Notes under the pieces: model-generated | What the model saw: the letters and a program-made list of their open reading frames with translations, nothing else | Told to the model about the DNA's origin: nothing | The model's database searches: none | Source of the DNA: Streptomyces sp. CB01201 | GTDB taxonomy: Bacteria; Actinomycetota; Actinomycetes; Streptomycetales; Streptomycetaceae | Length of the DNA stretch: 64,000 nt | Direction: 5' to 3' | NCBI RefSeq assembly: GCF_002803085.1 | Contig: NZ_NNBJ01000013.1 | Location: 164,580-228,579 of the forward strand | Shown here: positions 16,930 through 26,119 of the stretch, in pieces | Layout: each line of letters starts with the position of its first letter | Numbering within the stretch: the first letter of the stretch is position 1 | Translations under genes and position numbers: made by a program

Positions 16930-17475
16930 CTACGCCTGGGCATCCGCCGTCGCCGCCCCCGGCTTCCCCGGCTTCCCCGGCTTCCCCTGCTTCCCCGACC
17001 CCCCTGGCGTCCCCAGTTCCGCCAGCGCCCCGTCCGTGAGCCGGTAGACCGACCACTCGTCCTGCGGCCGCGCGCCCAGCGACTCGTAGAATTCGATCGT
17101 CGGGGTGAGCCAGTTCAGGACCGACCACTCCAGGCGGTCGTAGCCGCGCTCCACGCACACACGGGCCAGCTCCTTCAGGAGCGCCTTCCCGTGGCCGCCG
17201 CCGCGGGCCCCGGGGCGTACGTACAGGTCTTCCAGGTAGATGCCGTGCGTCCCGCGCCACGTCGAGAAGCTCAGGAACCAGATCGAGAAGCCCACCGGCT
17301 CGCCCGAACCGTCCTCGGCGATGTGTGCGAAGGCGGCCGGGCGCTCGCCGAACAGGGCCGCGTGGAGCTGGGCCGGGGTGGCGCGGACCTCGTCCAGGGA
17401 CTTCTCGTGCTCGGCGAGCTCGCGGATCATCTCGTGGATCACGGGGACGTCGGCGGCTGTGGCGTTACGGATCAT
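16930..17475 (-). CDS. GNAT-family N-acetyltransferase with collagen-like tail
   Basis: The 181-residue protein has a complete GNAT domain: MIRNATAADVPVIHEMIRELAEHE, then the acetyl-CoA loop LYVRPGARGGGHGKALLKEL, then LNWLTPTIEFYESLGA. This pattern resembles diamine/thialysine N-acetyltransferases, but the substrate is not certain. Residues 160-178 form the low-complexity tail GGSGKQGKPGKPGKPG, which is unusual. TACCCT ends 6 nt before the ATG and there is no ribosome-binding site, so the message is probably leaderless. Confidence 0.88.
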   Translation of the reverse strand: MIRNATAADVPVIHEMIRELAEHEKSLDEVRATPAQLHAALFGERPAAFAHIAEDGSGEPVGFSIWFLSFSTWRGTHGIYLEDLYVRPGARGGGHGKALLKELARVCVERGYDRLEWSVLNWLTPTIEFYESLGARPQDEWSVYRLTDGALAELGTPGGSGKQGKPGKPGKPGAATADAQA

Positions 17476-17481
17476 TGGCGA

Positions 17482-17487
17482 AGGGTA
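17482..17487 (-). promoter_or_regulatory. -10 hexamer TACCCT, leaderless promoter
   Basis: It ends 6 nt before the ATG at 17475 of the GNAT gene. Confidence 0.45.
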
Positions 17488-17787
17488 GGCACCGGCCCCG
17501 GTGCCCCGCCCGCCTATTTCGTCATGCGGACACCGGCCCGGGCGGACCCGCGCTCCCAGCACCGACGGCCCGGGCCCCCGGCCCCAGCGAGCCAAGACCC
17601 CGGCCCCGGCGGCCCGGATCCGAGCCCCGACGGCCACCGATCACCGCCCCGGCACCCCTCACCCCGATCCCGGCCACCCCGAGCCCGATCGGTCCCGACA
17701 CCCCGGCCCCGGCCGGCGGCCCGGATCCCAGCTCCGACGGCCGCCGACTACCGCCCCGGCACCCCGCACCCCGAGCCCGATCGGTCC

Positions 17788-17897
17788 CGACACCCCGCAC
17801 CCCGGTCCCGGCCGACACCCCGCACCCCGGTCCCGGCCGACACCCCGCACCCCGGTCCCGGCCGACGCCCCGCACCCCGGTCCCGGCCGACGCCCCG
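17788..17897. repeat. 25-bp direct tandem repeat, four copies plus a partial
   Basis: Units start at 17788, 17813, 17838 and 17863 (CGACACCCCGCACC then CCGGTCCCGGC). The fourth has one A-to-G change, and a partial unit starts at 17888. Degenerate related units extend left to about 17560. Units abut with no spacers. The array fills the 470-bp gap between the divergent GNAT and rhomboid-like genes, where I see no gene. Confidence 0.9.
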
Positions 17898-17944
17898 GGA
17901 TGTCGGTCCACCCGCCCGACCCGCCCCCATGGGTGAATCGGGGC

Positions 17945-18742
17945 ATGAGGCCCCTCCCCCCCGACGCGCGGCCGATCCGGCGCAGGCTGCGCTCCATCGG
18001 CGTCTCCATCGGCGTCTCCCTCGGTGCCGTCGGCGTCCGCGTCGGTGGCTACATTCGCAGCGCGCCCGGCACCTACCTCTGGCTCGCCGCGCTGTTCGTC
18101 ACCACCATCGCCATGCACCACATGTCACCGGAGTTCGAGGCCGACTTCCTGCGGCAGCGGTCCACCAACATCCACGAGCTGTCGACCAACCCCCGCCGGG
18201 TCCTGATCGCGAGCGCGTTCTGGATCGACGGCGGCACCTGGCTCTCGTACGCCGTCCTCTACAGCGTCTTCCACGCCCAGGCCGAACGCTGGCTCGGCAC
18301 CGCGCGCTGGCTGCTCGTGGCCTTCGGTACGCACGTGGCCGCCACCTTCATCAGCGAGGGCGCCCTGCTGTGGGCCGTCCGGCACGGCTACGCCCCGCAC
18401 TCGGCCGTCAACACCCTTGACGTGGGCGTGAGTTACGCGCTGGCCGGTGTCGTCGCCGTACTCACGTACCGGATCGCGACCCCGTACCGCTACCTCTATC
18501 TGCTCGGCGTACTCGTCATCTACGGCGCCCCGCTGATCAGCGGCCGCACCTTCACCGACCTGGGGCACTTCGCGTCCGTGCTCGTCGGGCTCGCCTGGTA
18601 TCCGCTCACGCGCGGGCAGGGCGGGCCGCCGTGGAATCCGGCCGACACGGTAAGGAGTACGGCCGCGGCCGGCCGGCGGCTCCGGCGGCACCGGCGGGCG
18701 GGCCGGCCGGATCCCGGGGGCTTCGACCGGAGTTCCCGCTAG
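17945..18742 (+). CDS. Rhomboid-like multi-pass membrane protein
   Basis: This 265-residue protein has about six hydrophobic helices (TYLWLAALFVTTIAMHH, RWLLVAFGTHVAATFISEG, SYALAGVVAVLTYRI, YLYLLGVLVIYGAPLI, HFASVLVGLAWYPL). The arrangement resembles the rhomboid-like proteins of Streptomyces. The catalytic GxSG serine motif is replaced by the sequence around VSYALAG, and the histidine region is HFASVLVGL. Protease activity is therefore doubtful. The C-terminus is Arg-rich. The 3' end overlaps the convergent DsbA-like gene by 4 bp. Confidence 0.75.
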   Translation: MRPLPPDARPIRRRLRSIGVSIGVSLGAVGVRVGGYIRSAPGTYLWLAALFVTTIAMHHMSPEFEADFLRQRSTNIHELSTNPRRVLIASAFWIDGGTWLSYAVLYSVFHAQAERWLGTARWLLVAFGTHVAATFISEGALLWAVRHGYAPHSAVNTLDVGVSYALAGVVAVLTYRIATPYRYLYLLGVLVIYGAPLISGRTFTDLGHFASVLVGLAWYPLTRGQGGPPWNPADTVRSTAAAGRRLRRHRRAGRPDPGGFDRSSR

Positions 18743-19464
18743 GAGACGCCCGCCTCGGCGAGGACCTTCTTGAACGCGTCCGCGTCGAAGAGCGCACGGC
18801 CGTCGCCGTCCGGCTTCTTGCCGTCGATCAGGACCACGGGGCTGCTCTGGACGCCCGAGTCCTCGAAGGCCTTCTCCGCCGCGCTCACGAAGTCGCCGTA
18901 CGAGTTGTCGCGCACCGCCTTGTCGAAGGCGGCTCCGCGCAGCCCCGGCACCTTGTCGGCGATCTTCAGGAGGTTGTCGGCGGTGAACGCGTCGTCCGTC
19001 TCCTCCTTCGGCTGGCTGACGAAGACAGCCGCGTGGAACTCGGGGAACTTGCCCTGCTCGACCGCCGCCCGCATCGCGTTGACCGCCCGCTTCGAGCTGT
19101 CGCCGCCGAAGTTGCGGTCCAGGAACGAGGCGATCGTGTAGCGGATCTTGACCTTGCCCTCGGCCGCGAGCCGGGCGACCGCTCCGGCGCCGCCCTCCTC
19201 GAAGTGCTTGCAGAACGGGCAGCGCGGATCCTCGTACACCGTCACGGTGTGCGGCGCCTTCGGATCGCCGACGACGATTTCCGCACCCTCGACCTTGGCG
19301 GGCAGTTTCGCCAGCGTGGCCGCGTCCGGGGAGGACTTGGCGGTCAGCTCCGCCTGCGAGGACGTGCCCGATCCGGAGCCGGAGGAGCAGGCGGCCGCCG
19401 AGAGGCCGAGGGCGGCGGCCGCCACCACCGCGACGGCGGCACGACGGAAACTGCGTACACCCAT
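18739..19464 (-). CDS. DsbA/thioredoxin-fold lipoprotein
   Basis: The 241-residue exported protein has a lipobox LSAAAC (Cys near residue 26) and a DsbA-like thioredoxin fold with active site CPFC (YEDPRCPFCKHFEE). An inserted helical domain (FLDRNFGGDSSKRAVNAMRA) and the cis-proline region SSPVVLIDGK follow. It should form or isomerise disulfides in proteins on the outer face of the membrane. It is convergent with the rhomboid-like gene and divergent from the FAD oxidoreductase gene. Confidence 0.9.
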   Translation of the reverse strand: MGVRSFRRAAVAVVAAAALGLSAAACSSGSGSGTSSQAELTAKSSPDAATLAKLPAKVEGAEIVVGDPKAPHTVTVYEDPRCPFCKHFEEGGAGAVARLAAEGKVKIRYTIASFLDRNFGGDSSKRAVNAMRAAVEQGKFPEFHAAVFVSQPKEETDDAFTADNLLKIADKVPGLRGAAFDKAVRDNSYGDFVSAAEKAFEDSGVQSSPVVLIDGKKPDGDGRALFDADAFKKVLAEAGVS

Positions 19465-19656
19465 GAAGACTCAACCCTTCGGCACAAAAGCGGCGAAACC
19501 CACCTGACCTTCGACACTAAACACCCACCCGTGCCGCCACCCGCGCCAAAGGTCCCGCCCCACGCCGCCGTTGGTCCCACGGATTCCGCAACGCGCCCGC
19601 CACCTGCGAATTCCATGGGTGGACAGTTCCGGGAGGCGGGTGTACGAACAAGCCCC

Positions 19657-21048
19657 ATGAGCGCGATCAACGGCGGAATCTCCTTCTGGTACGCAACCGA
19701 CGGCCTCCCCACCCCCCGCGAGCCGCTGCCCGGTGACGCGACCGCCGACGTGGTGATCGTCGGCGGCGGCTACACCGGCCTGTGGACGGCGTACTACTTG
19801 AAGAAGGCGGCGCCCTTCGTCGACATCGCGGTCCTCGAATCCCGCTTCTGCGGCTACGGCGCCTCCGGCCGCAACGGGGGCTGGCTCTACAACGGCATCG
19901 CGGGCCGCGACCGCTACGCGAAGCTGCACGGCCAGGAGAGCGCGGTACGCCTCCAAGAGGCGATGAACGACACGGTGGGAGAGGTGGTGCGGGTCGCCGA
20001 TGCGGAGGGGATCGACGCCGACATCCACCGCGGCGGGGTACTCGAAGTCGCCTACACACCAAGCCAGTTGGGACGCCTGAAGGCCTTCCACTCCGCCGAG
20101 GTGGCCTTCGGCGAGAAGGAGCGCGTCCTGCTCGGCGCGCGCGAGACCGCCGAGCGGATCCGGGTGGCCGGGGCGGTCGGCTCGACCTGGACGCCGCACG
20201 GGGCACGCATCCACCCGGTGAAACTGGTCAAGGGCCTGGCCCGGGTGGTGGAGTCCCTCGGCGTGCGGGTGTACGAGTCGACCCCGGTCACCGAGATCGG
20301 CCCCGGGCACGCGGTCACCCCGTACGGAACCGTCCGCGCGCCCTACATCCTGCGCTGCACGGAGGGCTTCACGGCGTCCCTCAAGGGACAGCGGCGGGCC
20401 TGGCTGCCGATGAACTCCTCGATGATCGCGACGGAGCCGCTCGGGCCCGAGGTGTGGGAGGCGATCGGCTGGGCGGGGCGCGAGACGCTCGGCGACATGG
20501 CGCACGCGTACATGTACGCGCAGCGCACCGCGGACGACCGGATCGCGCTCGGCGGGCGGGGCGTGCCGTACCGCTTCGGCTCGCGCACCGACAACGACGG
20601 CCGCACGCAGCCGGCGACGATCGAGGCGCTGCGGGAGATCCTGGTCCGCTTCTTCCCCCAACTGGCCGGGGTACGGATCAGCCACGCCTGGTCGGGCGTG
20701 CTCGGGGTGCCGCGCGACTGGTGCGCCTCGGTCACCCTCGACCGCACGACGGGCCTTGGCTGGGCGGGCGGATACGTCGGCTCCGGGGTGGCCACGGCGA
20801 ACCTCGCGGCACGCACGCTGCGCGACCTGGTCCGCCAGGACTCGGGCCAGGCGGGCGCGACCGCCCTGACCGCCCTGCCCTGGGTGAACCACAAGGTGCG
20901 GATGTGGGAGCCGGAGCCGTTGCGGTGGGTGGGGGTGCGGGGCATGTACGCGGCGTACCGCTCGGCGGACCGCCGCGAGCTCCTACGCCCCCGCCCCGCG
21001 ACCGACCCCCTCGCGACCCTGGCCGACCGGATCGCGGGCCGCCACTGA
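19657..21048 (+). CDS. FAD-dependent amine-type oxidoreductase (DAO family)
   Basis: The 463-residue protein has the N-terminal dinucleotide-binding motif VVIVGGGYTGLWTAYYLKK (GxGxxG near residue 33). The DAO-family GASGRNGGWLYNG segment and the C-terminal LGWAGGYVGSGVATANLAARTLRDL follow. Relatives oxidise amino acids, glycine/sarcosine or polyamine derivatives with FAD; the substrate is unknown. ATG 19657 is chosen because the flavin motif then lies at the expected distance from the start. The open frame extends far upstream without homology. Confidence 0.85.
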   Translation: MSAINGGISFWYATDGLPTPREPLPGDATADVVIVGGGYTGLWTAYYLKKAAPFVDIAVLESRFCGYGASGRNGGWLYNGIAGRDRYAKLHGQESAVRLQEAMNDTVGEVVRVADAEGIDADIHRGGVLEVAYTPSQLGRLKAFHSAEVAFGEKERVLLGARETAERIRVAGAVGSTWTPHGARIHPVKLVKGLARVVESLGVRVYESTPVTEIGPGHAVTPYGTVRAPYILRCTEGFTASLKGQRRAWLPMNSSMIATEPLGPEVWEAIGWAGRETLGDMAHAYMYAQRTADDRIALGGRGVPYRFGSRTDNDGRTQPATIEALREILVRFFPQLAGVRISHAWSGVLGVPRDWCASVTLDRTTGLGWAGGYVGSGVATANLAARTLRDLVRQDSGQAGATALTALPWVNHKVRMWEPEPLRWVGVRGMYAAYRSADRRELLRPRPATDPLATLADRIAGRH

Positions 21049-21162
21049 TCCGATTCCGGGCACACCAGCCCCCCCCTGCCCGCGCGGCCGTGGCAGTGGG
21101 GGTGCCGGCCGGCGCCGGAATCGTCGGCCTGCTTCCCCGCGAGCCGCGACAGCCTGCTCTCC

Positions 21163-23304
21163 CTAAGCCACCACCACCCCGTACTCCCCCACCAACTCCC
21201 CCAGCCCACCCCGATATCCCTTCCCACCCGGGACGAAGTCCCAGTCACCCCCGCCCCGTCGCCGAAACGAACCGAGGACCAACGCCGTCTCCCCCGGCCG
21301 CCCGTCCGCCACGGGCAACCGGTCCAGCTCGGCCCCCGCCGCGTCCCGCAGACAGATCGCCGCCGAGGTGAACCCCGCCAGATCCCCGCCCGGCGCGGCC
21401 TCGGGGTCGACGGCGGCGACGAGCACCAACCGGTCCGCCCCCTCCGGCAGCGCGTCGAAGGCGACCCGTATCGCAGCCCGGTCACCCCCGACCCCCGGCA
21501 CCATCCGTACCGAACTCCCGGGATTGGCGGGGTTGTTGAAGAAGACGAACTGTTCCTCGGACAGCACCCGGGACCCCCGGCACACCAGCGCGCACACGTC
21601 GAGCGCGACCGACCCGGCCCACACCATGCCGAGGAGGTTGAAGTCCCCGGCCCTGCCCGGCGCGACAGCGTCCGGCACCGTCATGTCCGGCACGGTCGCG
21701 TCCGACGCGGGCCGGGGTGTCGGCACGCCCGCCGCCCCCGCAGCACCGGGACCGCCCGAGGCCCCCTCCCCCAACCGCCCCCGCAACCCGTGCTGATGCA
21801 GCAGCTCCACCAGCTCCGCCCCCGACACCAACGTCAACGGCTTGCCCTCGGCGAACCCGTACGACCCCGGCCCGAACCCCGAAGTCGTCACCAGAACACC
21901 CTTGTTGGCCCCGGCCCCCTGCACCGTCCCGTACAGATCCCGCACCGCGGTCGGCGGCACCGTATTGCGGTAGCGCTTGACCTGGACGATGATCCGCCCG
22001 CCACTGATGGGATCCGGATCGAGCGCCTCGACGTCCACCCCGCCGTCGTTGGAGCGCTGCGTGGTGAGCGCCTGCATCCCCCGCGCGCGGAACAGTTCGG
22101 CGACGAGCCCCTCGAACTCGATGGGGTCCATCGTGAACAGGTCCGGCTCGTCGCCGCCCCCGTGCGACACGACCCCCGTACCCACATCGGCGGGCCGCCG
22201 TCCGGGACGTACGGCCGCACGCTGGTCGGGCCGCGCCGACAACTGCCCGCGCAGCGCCTCCACCAGGCAGTCGACCGCGCTGACCTGCCCGAGGTTGAGC
22301 GGCGCGAAGGCGGCACGCGGCACGCTCACCGCCGCGAGAAAGATCTCCGCGCGCTGCCCGGTAGCCGGATCGACATCATCAACGAACCCATTGAGGACAA
22401 CCGATTCGAGCACCCCGAACTCATCGGCCGCGAACAGATCGCGCAGCACCAGCAGCACACACTGCGCGAGCGCGTCCCGGTACACCGCGCGCCGCTGGGT
22501 GACGGGCCGAGCGGCCTCCTTCTCCTGATCCGAACTGGCCACATAGCGAACGGACTTGACCTCGGGCACCACGTCGATGGGAGGCAGCTCCCAGTCGAGT
22601 ACGAGCTGGCGCGCACCCCGGTCGAAGGCGGCGGCCACCTGACGCGGAAACCCCTCCGGCCAGGCGCCCGAGGCGTACAGCGCGGCCGAGAAGTAGTCCA
22701 CCGCCGCGCCCGGTTCGCCGGCCCGCAGCGCGTCCACCAGCTGAGCCAGCCCCGCGTTGTGCGTGCGAACCTCGGCGAGCTGCCCGGCCGCCCACGCCTC
22801 GTACTGCGCCCGGTACTCGGCGAGCTGCCGCACCCGATGCGCCTCGGCGGCCTGCGCGGCCTGCCAGTCGTGCTGGTACCGGGCCTGCGCCTCCTGCTGG
22901 GCCTGCGCCCGCCGCCCGGACGTCCAGCCGCCCTGTGCCTGGTAGTGCGCCGGGTCGGGCATGGGCACCGGCTGCGCGAGCGAGCCGGGCTCGAAGGGCG
23001 CGACCGCCTCCACCCGGGTCAGCGCCGCCACCCGGAAGGGTGCGGCCCGGCACCCCGCCGCCAACAACCCGCCCAGCGCCGCGACTTGCTGCTCGATCTC
23101 CTCCGTACGCAGCCGGGCATCCGCCTCCCGCCCCTGCCGGTACGCCGCCTGCTGCTCGCGCTGCATCCGCGCGAGATCCCGCTCGTACGCCCGCTGCTGC
23201 CGCTGCTGCTGCACCACGGCCCGCTGCTGCGCCTCCCGCTGCCGCTGCTGCTGCCGCTGCGCCTCGGCCCAGACCCCGACCAGCCCACTGGAACGCCGGC
23301 TCAT
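21163..23304 (-). CDS. Coiled-coil / Mrr-type nuclease / TerD fusion protein
   Basis: This 713-residue protein has four parts. Residues 13-75 are an extreme Gln/Arg/Glu coiled coil. Residues 130-350 are helical plus a mixed alpha/beta region with no family I know. Residues 390-505 are an Mrr-type PD-(D/E)xK nuclease: MDPIEFEGLVAELFRARGM, then NDGGVDV with catalytic Asp424, then IIVQVKRY with Gln441 and Lys443. Residues 552-713 are a TerD domain sharing FVFFNNP with TerD at 7480. The Ca2+-type acidic residues of that TerD domain look eroded (ALDVCALV in place of DLDASAIAV). The ATG at 23304 follows GGGGAGAGGGGAAG. The protein may couple DNA or nucleic-acid cleavage to a Ter-type stress signal. 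Confidence 0.88.
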   Translation of the reverse strand: MSRRSSGLVGVWAEAQRQQQRQREAQQRAVVQQQRQQRAYERDLARMQREQQAAYRQGREADARLRTEEIEQQVAALGGLLAAGCRAAPFRVAALTRVEAVAPFEPGSLAQPVPMPDPAHYQAQGGWTSGRRAQAQQEAQARYQHDWQAAQAAEAHRVRQLAEYRAQYEAWAAGQLAEVRTHNAGLAQLVDALRAGEPGAAVDYFSAALYASGAWPEGFPRQVAAAFDRGARQLVLDWELPPIDVVPEVKSVRYVASSDQEKEAARPVTQRRAVYRDALAQCVLLVLRDLFAADEFGVLESVVLNGFVDDVDPATGQRAEIFLAAVSVPRAAFAPLNLGQVSAVDCLVEALRGQLSARPDQRAAVRPGRRPADVGTGVVSHGGGDEPDLFTMDPIEFEGLVAELFRARGMQALTTQRSNDGGVDVEALDPDPISGGRIIVQVKRYRNTVPPTAVRDLYGTVQGAGANKGVLVTTSGFGPGSYGFAEGKPLTLVSGAELVELLHQHGLRGRLGEGASGGPGAAGAAGVPTPRPASDATVPDMTVPDAVAPGRAGDFNLLGMVWAGSVALDVCALVCRGSRVLSEEQFVFFNNPANPGSSVRMVPGVGGDRAAIRVAFDALPEGADRLVLVAAVDPEAAPGGDLAGFTSAAICLRDAAGAELDRLPVADGRPGETALVLGSFRRRGGGDWDFVPGGKGYRGGLGELVGEYGVVVA

Positions 23305-23428
23305 GCGCTGACTTCCCCTCTCCCCAGACCCCTCAAGCACCCCGAAAACACCAGTGTCCCGGACCTGGCGGGCCCGGGACGATCTCTCACACCTGTTCGC
23401 TACAGACTCCCGCCGTGCGCCCGCCGCC

Positions 23429-23752
23429 TCACAGAGGCGGGAGCTTGTAGGGGCGGCTCCGCTTGGGCTTCCCCTTGTGCCTGCTCCTCGGCAGGGCCCC
23501 CTCCCGGTACCCCTTGATGACAAAGGCCCCCACCGCTATCAGGAGGCCACCGGGGACCACGAAGGCGGGCCACGCATCATGGGCCCAGAGCAACCCGGCG
23601 CCCATGACCCCCATCCCCGCAGGCAGGCACCACGCCCAAGGGCTTGAGCCCGAGGCCGCCGCGATCCAGAAGAAGAACCCGCAGAGCGCCAGGACCGTCC
23701 CCACACCGAAGACGGACGTCCCGCCCCCTACCGCCAGCTGTACTGACTGCAT
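23429..23752 (-). CDS. Small three-helix membrane protein
   Basis: The 107-residue product begins MQSVQLAVGGGTSVFGVG, with three hydrophobic helices (TVLALCGFFFWIAAASG, WCLPAGMGVMGAGLLWAHD, FVVPGGLLIAVGAFVIKG) and a basic C-terminal tail. AGGAGG sits 4 nt before the ATG at 23752, which decides the start over an upstream in-frame codon. It lies between tRNA-Thr and the Mrr-TerD gene on the same strand, 124 bp before the latter, so the two could be cotranscribed. I do not recognise the family. Confidence 0.7.
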   Translation of the reverse strand: MQSVQLAVGGGTSVFGVGTVLALCGFFFWIAAASGSSPWAWCLPAGMGVMGAGLLWAHDAWPAFVVPGGLLIAVGAFVIKGYREGALPRSRHKGKPKRSRPYKLPPL

Positions 23753-23842
23753 CCATCCTCCTGATAGTCCAGCGACCACACCGGACGCCGAAGCGCCCCA
23801 CCGCCGGCGGCGCCGCCCGTTGATATCAGAAGAAGATGTGCC

Positions 23843-23878
23843 GAGGGCCCCCAGCCAACACCGGCCGGGGGCCCTCGC
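23843..23878 (-). terminator. Hairpin downstream of tRNA-Thr
   Basis: CGAGGGCCCCC pairs with GGGGGCCCTCG around a 14-nt loop, 6 nt beyond the tRNA 3' end on the minus strand. Confidence 0.7.
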
Positions 23879-23883
23879 CCACG

Positions 23884-23957
23884 AGCCCCCTGTCGGGTTC
23901 GAACCGACGACCCCCGCTTTACAAGAGCGGTGCTCTGGCCAGCTGAGCTAAGGAGGC
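23884..23957 (-). tRNA. tRNA-Thr (anticodon UGU)
   Basis: The 74-nt gene folds as a full cloverleaf. A 7-bp acceptor stem joins GCCTCCT to AGGGGGC, and the D-arm is AGCTCAGCTGGCCAGAGC-like. The anticodon stem-loop CCGCT-CTTGTAA-AGCGG carries TGT, and the T-arm is GTCGG-TTCGAAC-CCGAC. The CCA end is not encoded. tRNA-Thr(UGU) reads ACA, a rare codon in such GC-rich genomes. Confidence 0.95.
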
Positions 23958-24212
23958 AACCCGTGAAGTGTAACCAACGCTCGTGCGAGTGCGGCCGGAA
24001 ATGTGGTCGGGCGGGAATTTGGGCGGGCGGGCAGCCGGCGCCCGACAGGACCGGGGTGACCGGCCCGGGCAGGACCAGGTCGCCGGCCCCGACTGGACCG
24101 GGGCGGCCAGCGGGGCGGGGCCGGGCGGGCGCCCCGGCGGGGCCAGGCCGGGCGGCGCGGTGAAGTCGAGGGGGCCGGGGCCCGATCCCCGGAATTGGTC
24201 GGCGCCGGGCTG

Positions 24213-24241
24213 CTGACAAGCCGCGCATCCCCAGGTAGCGT
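24213..24241 (+). promoter_or_regulatory. Candidate msiK promoter
   Basis: CTGACA (24213-24218) and TAGCGT (24236-24241) are separated by 17 bp, a good match to a Streptomyces vegetative promoter. The transcription start would be near 24248, giving an 84-nt leader before msiK. Apart from this and the element below, the gap from the tRNA (23958) to msiK holds only G/C-rich sequence. Confidence 0.55.
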
Positions 24242-24258
24242 CCTGACCCAGCCCACCC

Positions 24259-24276
24259 AGGTGGACTAAACCACTT
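24259..24276 (+). promoter_or_regulatory. dre-like palindrome, candidate DasR operator
   Basis: GTGGACTAAACCAC matches the core of the DasR-responsive element (TGGTCTAGACCA) at 10 of 12 positions. It lies just downstream of the predicted msiK transcription start, where a GntR repressor would block elongation. MsiK energises the DasR-regulated chitobiose importer, which makes the assignment sensible. Confidence 0.45.
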
Positions 24277-24331
24277 CTCCCTCTACTCGGATCGTCCGGC
24301 ACGTTCCTGCCGGTGAAGGGACACATCAGTC

Positions 24332-25468
<1,137 letters not shown>

Positions 25469-25507
25469 GACCGTGAGGCGGCCGCCACCAGGGGGTCTAC
25501 GGTTGTG

Positions 25508-25535
25508 GCGGCCCCGCACGCGAGTGCGGGGCCGC
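25508..25535 (+). terminator. msiK terminator hairpin
   Basis: A 12-bp perfect stem (GCGGCCCCGCAC / GTGCGGGGCCGC) closes with a GCGA tetraloop, 40 bp after msiK. Confidence 0.85.
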
Positions 25536-25665
25536 AGCCGGTTGTCGACAAATACCCCGGCACGCCGGTCATTTCGAATCGTGTTCGTCAACACGCCATT
25601 CGAAAAACGACGTCGAACCGTCCCCCGACAGAGTGACTAAATGTCGCCAAATCATCACTCCCCGC

Positions 25666-25671
25666 TACGCT
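25666..25671 (+). promoter_or_regulatory. -10 hexamer TACGCT, leaderless promoter
   Basis: It ends 7 nt before the GTG at 25679. A weak -35 (TGTCGC, 25642-25647) lies 18 bp upstream. Confidence 0.5.
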
Positions 25672-25678
25672 CGCCTCC

Positions 25679-26086
25679 GTGACGCACACAGCCCGCCGAA
25701 TCGGCCGAACTCTCGCCCTCGTCCTGCCCGTCGTCCTCGTCCTCTCCGGGACGCTCGCGGTCACCCGGGTCAACTGGGCCGGAAACGAATCGCAGATCCT
25801 GACCGCCTCCTCGGAGAACGTCTCCGTACGCGCCAAGTCCCGCGCCCCGCAGGACGTGCTGCGCGACGCGCTCCTGACCGAACTCCAGGAGAAGGACCCC
25901 GGCACCGCGCTGACCCACCTCCAGCGCGAGGTCGAGCACCGCCCCTCGCTCGCCCAGCACTGCATGTCGATCGCCCGCGCGCTCGGCAGGGCCGCCGTGG
26001 AGCACTACGGCCCCGTGAAGGCCCAGTCGTTCTCCCGCCCCGTCTGCGACACCTCCTTCGCCTCCGGCGTGGCCCAGGAGCGGTGA
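25679..26086 (+). CDS. Exported/membrane-anchored hypothetical protein
   Basis: The 135-residue product begins VTHTARRIGRTLALVLPVVLVLSGTL, a single N-terminal anchor or signal. A soluble helical domain of about 95 residues follows with two cysteines (HCMSIARALGRAAVEHYG and RPVCDTSF) that could form a disulfide outside the cell. I have seen such proteins between msiK and the nucleotidyltransferase in other Streptomyces but know no function. The leaderless GTG start is supported by TACGCT 7 nt upstream. Confidence 0.7.
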   Translation: MTHTARRIGRTLALVLPVVLVLSGTLAVTRVNWAGNESQILTASSENVSVRAKSRAPQDVLRDALLTELQEKDPGTALTHLQREVEHRPSLAQHCMSIARALGRAAVEHYGPVKAQSFSRPVCDTSFASGVAQER

Positions 26087-26106
26087 CGTCCCGCTGCGGG
26101 GACGCC

Positions 26107-26112
26107 TATCGT
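26107..26112 (+). promoter_or_regulatory. -10 hexamer TATCGT, leaderless promoter
   Basis: It ends 7 nt before the ATG at 26120 of the nucleotidyltransferase gene. Confidence 0.5.
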
Positions 26113-26119
26113 TCACCGC

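Noticed and set aside
17788..17897. CRISPR array
   Set aside because: The 25-bp units abut with no spacers and no cas gene is nearby.
17945..18742. Active rhomboid protease
   Set aside because: I cannot see the GxSG serine motif and paired membrane histidine needed for catalysis, so it is called only rhomboid-like.
18631..19656. N-terminal extension of over 340 residues for the FAD oxidoreductase
   Set aside because: It runs antisense through the DsbA-like lipoprotein, has no homology I can see, and would push the flavin-binding motif far from the N-terminus.
23884..24331. Integrated element with an att duplication of the tRNA-Thr 3' end
   Set aside because: I found no second copy of the tRNA 3' end and no integrase gene in the window.
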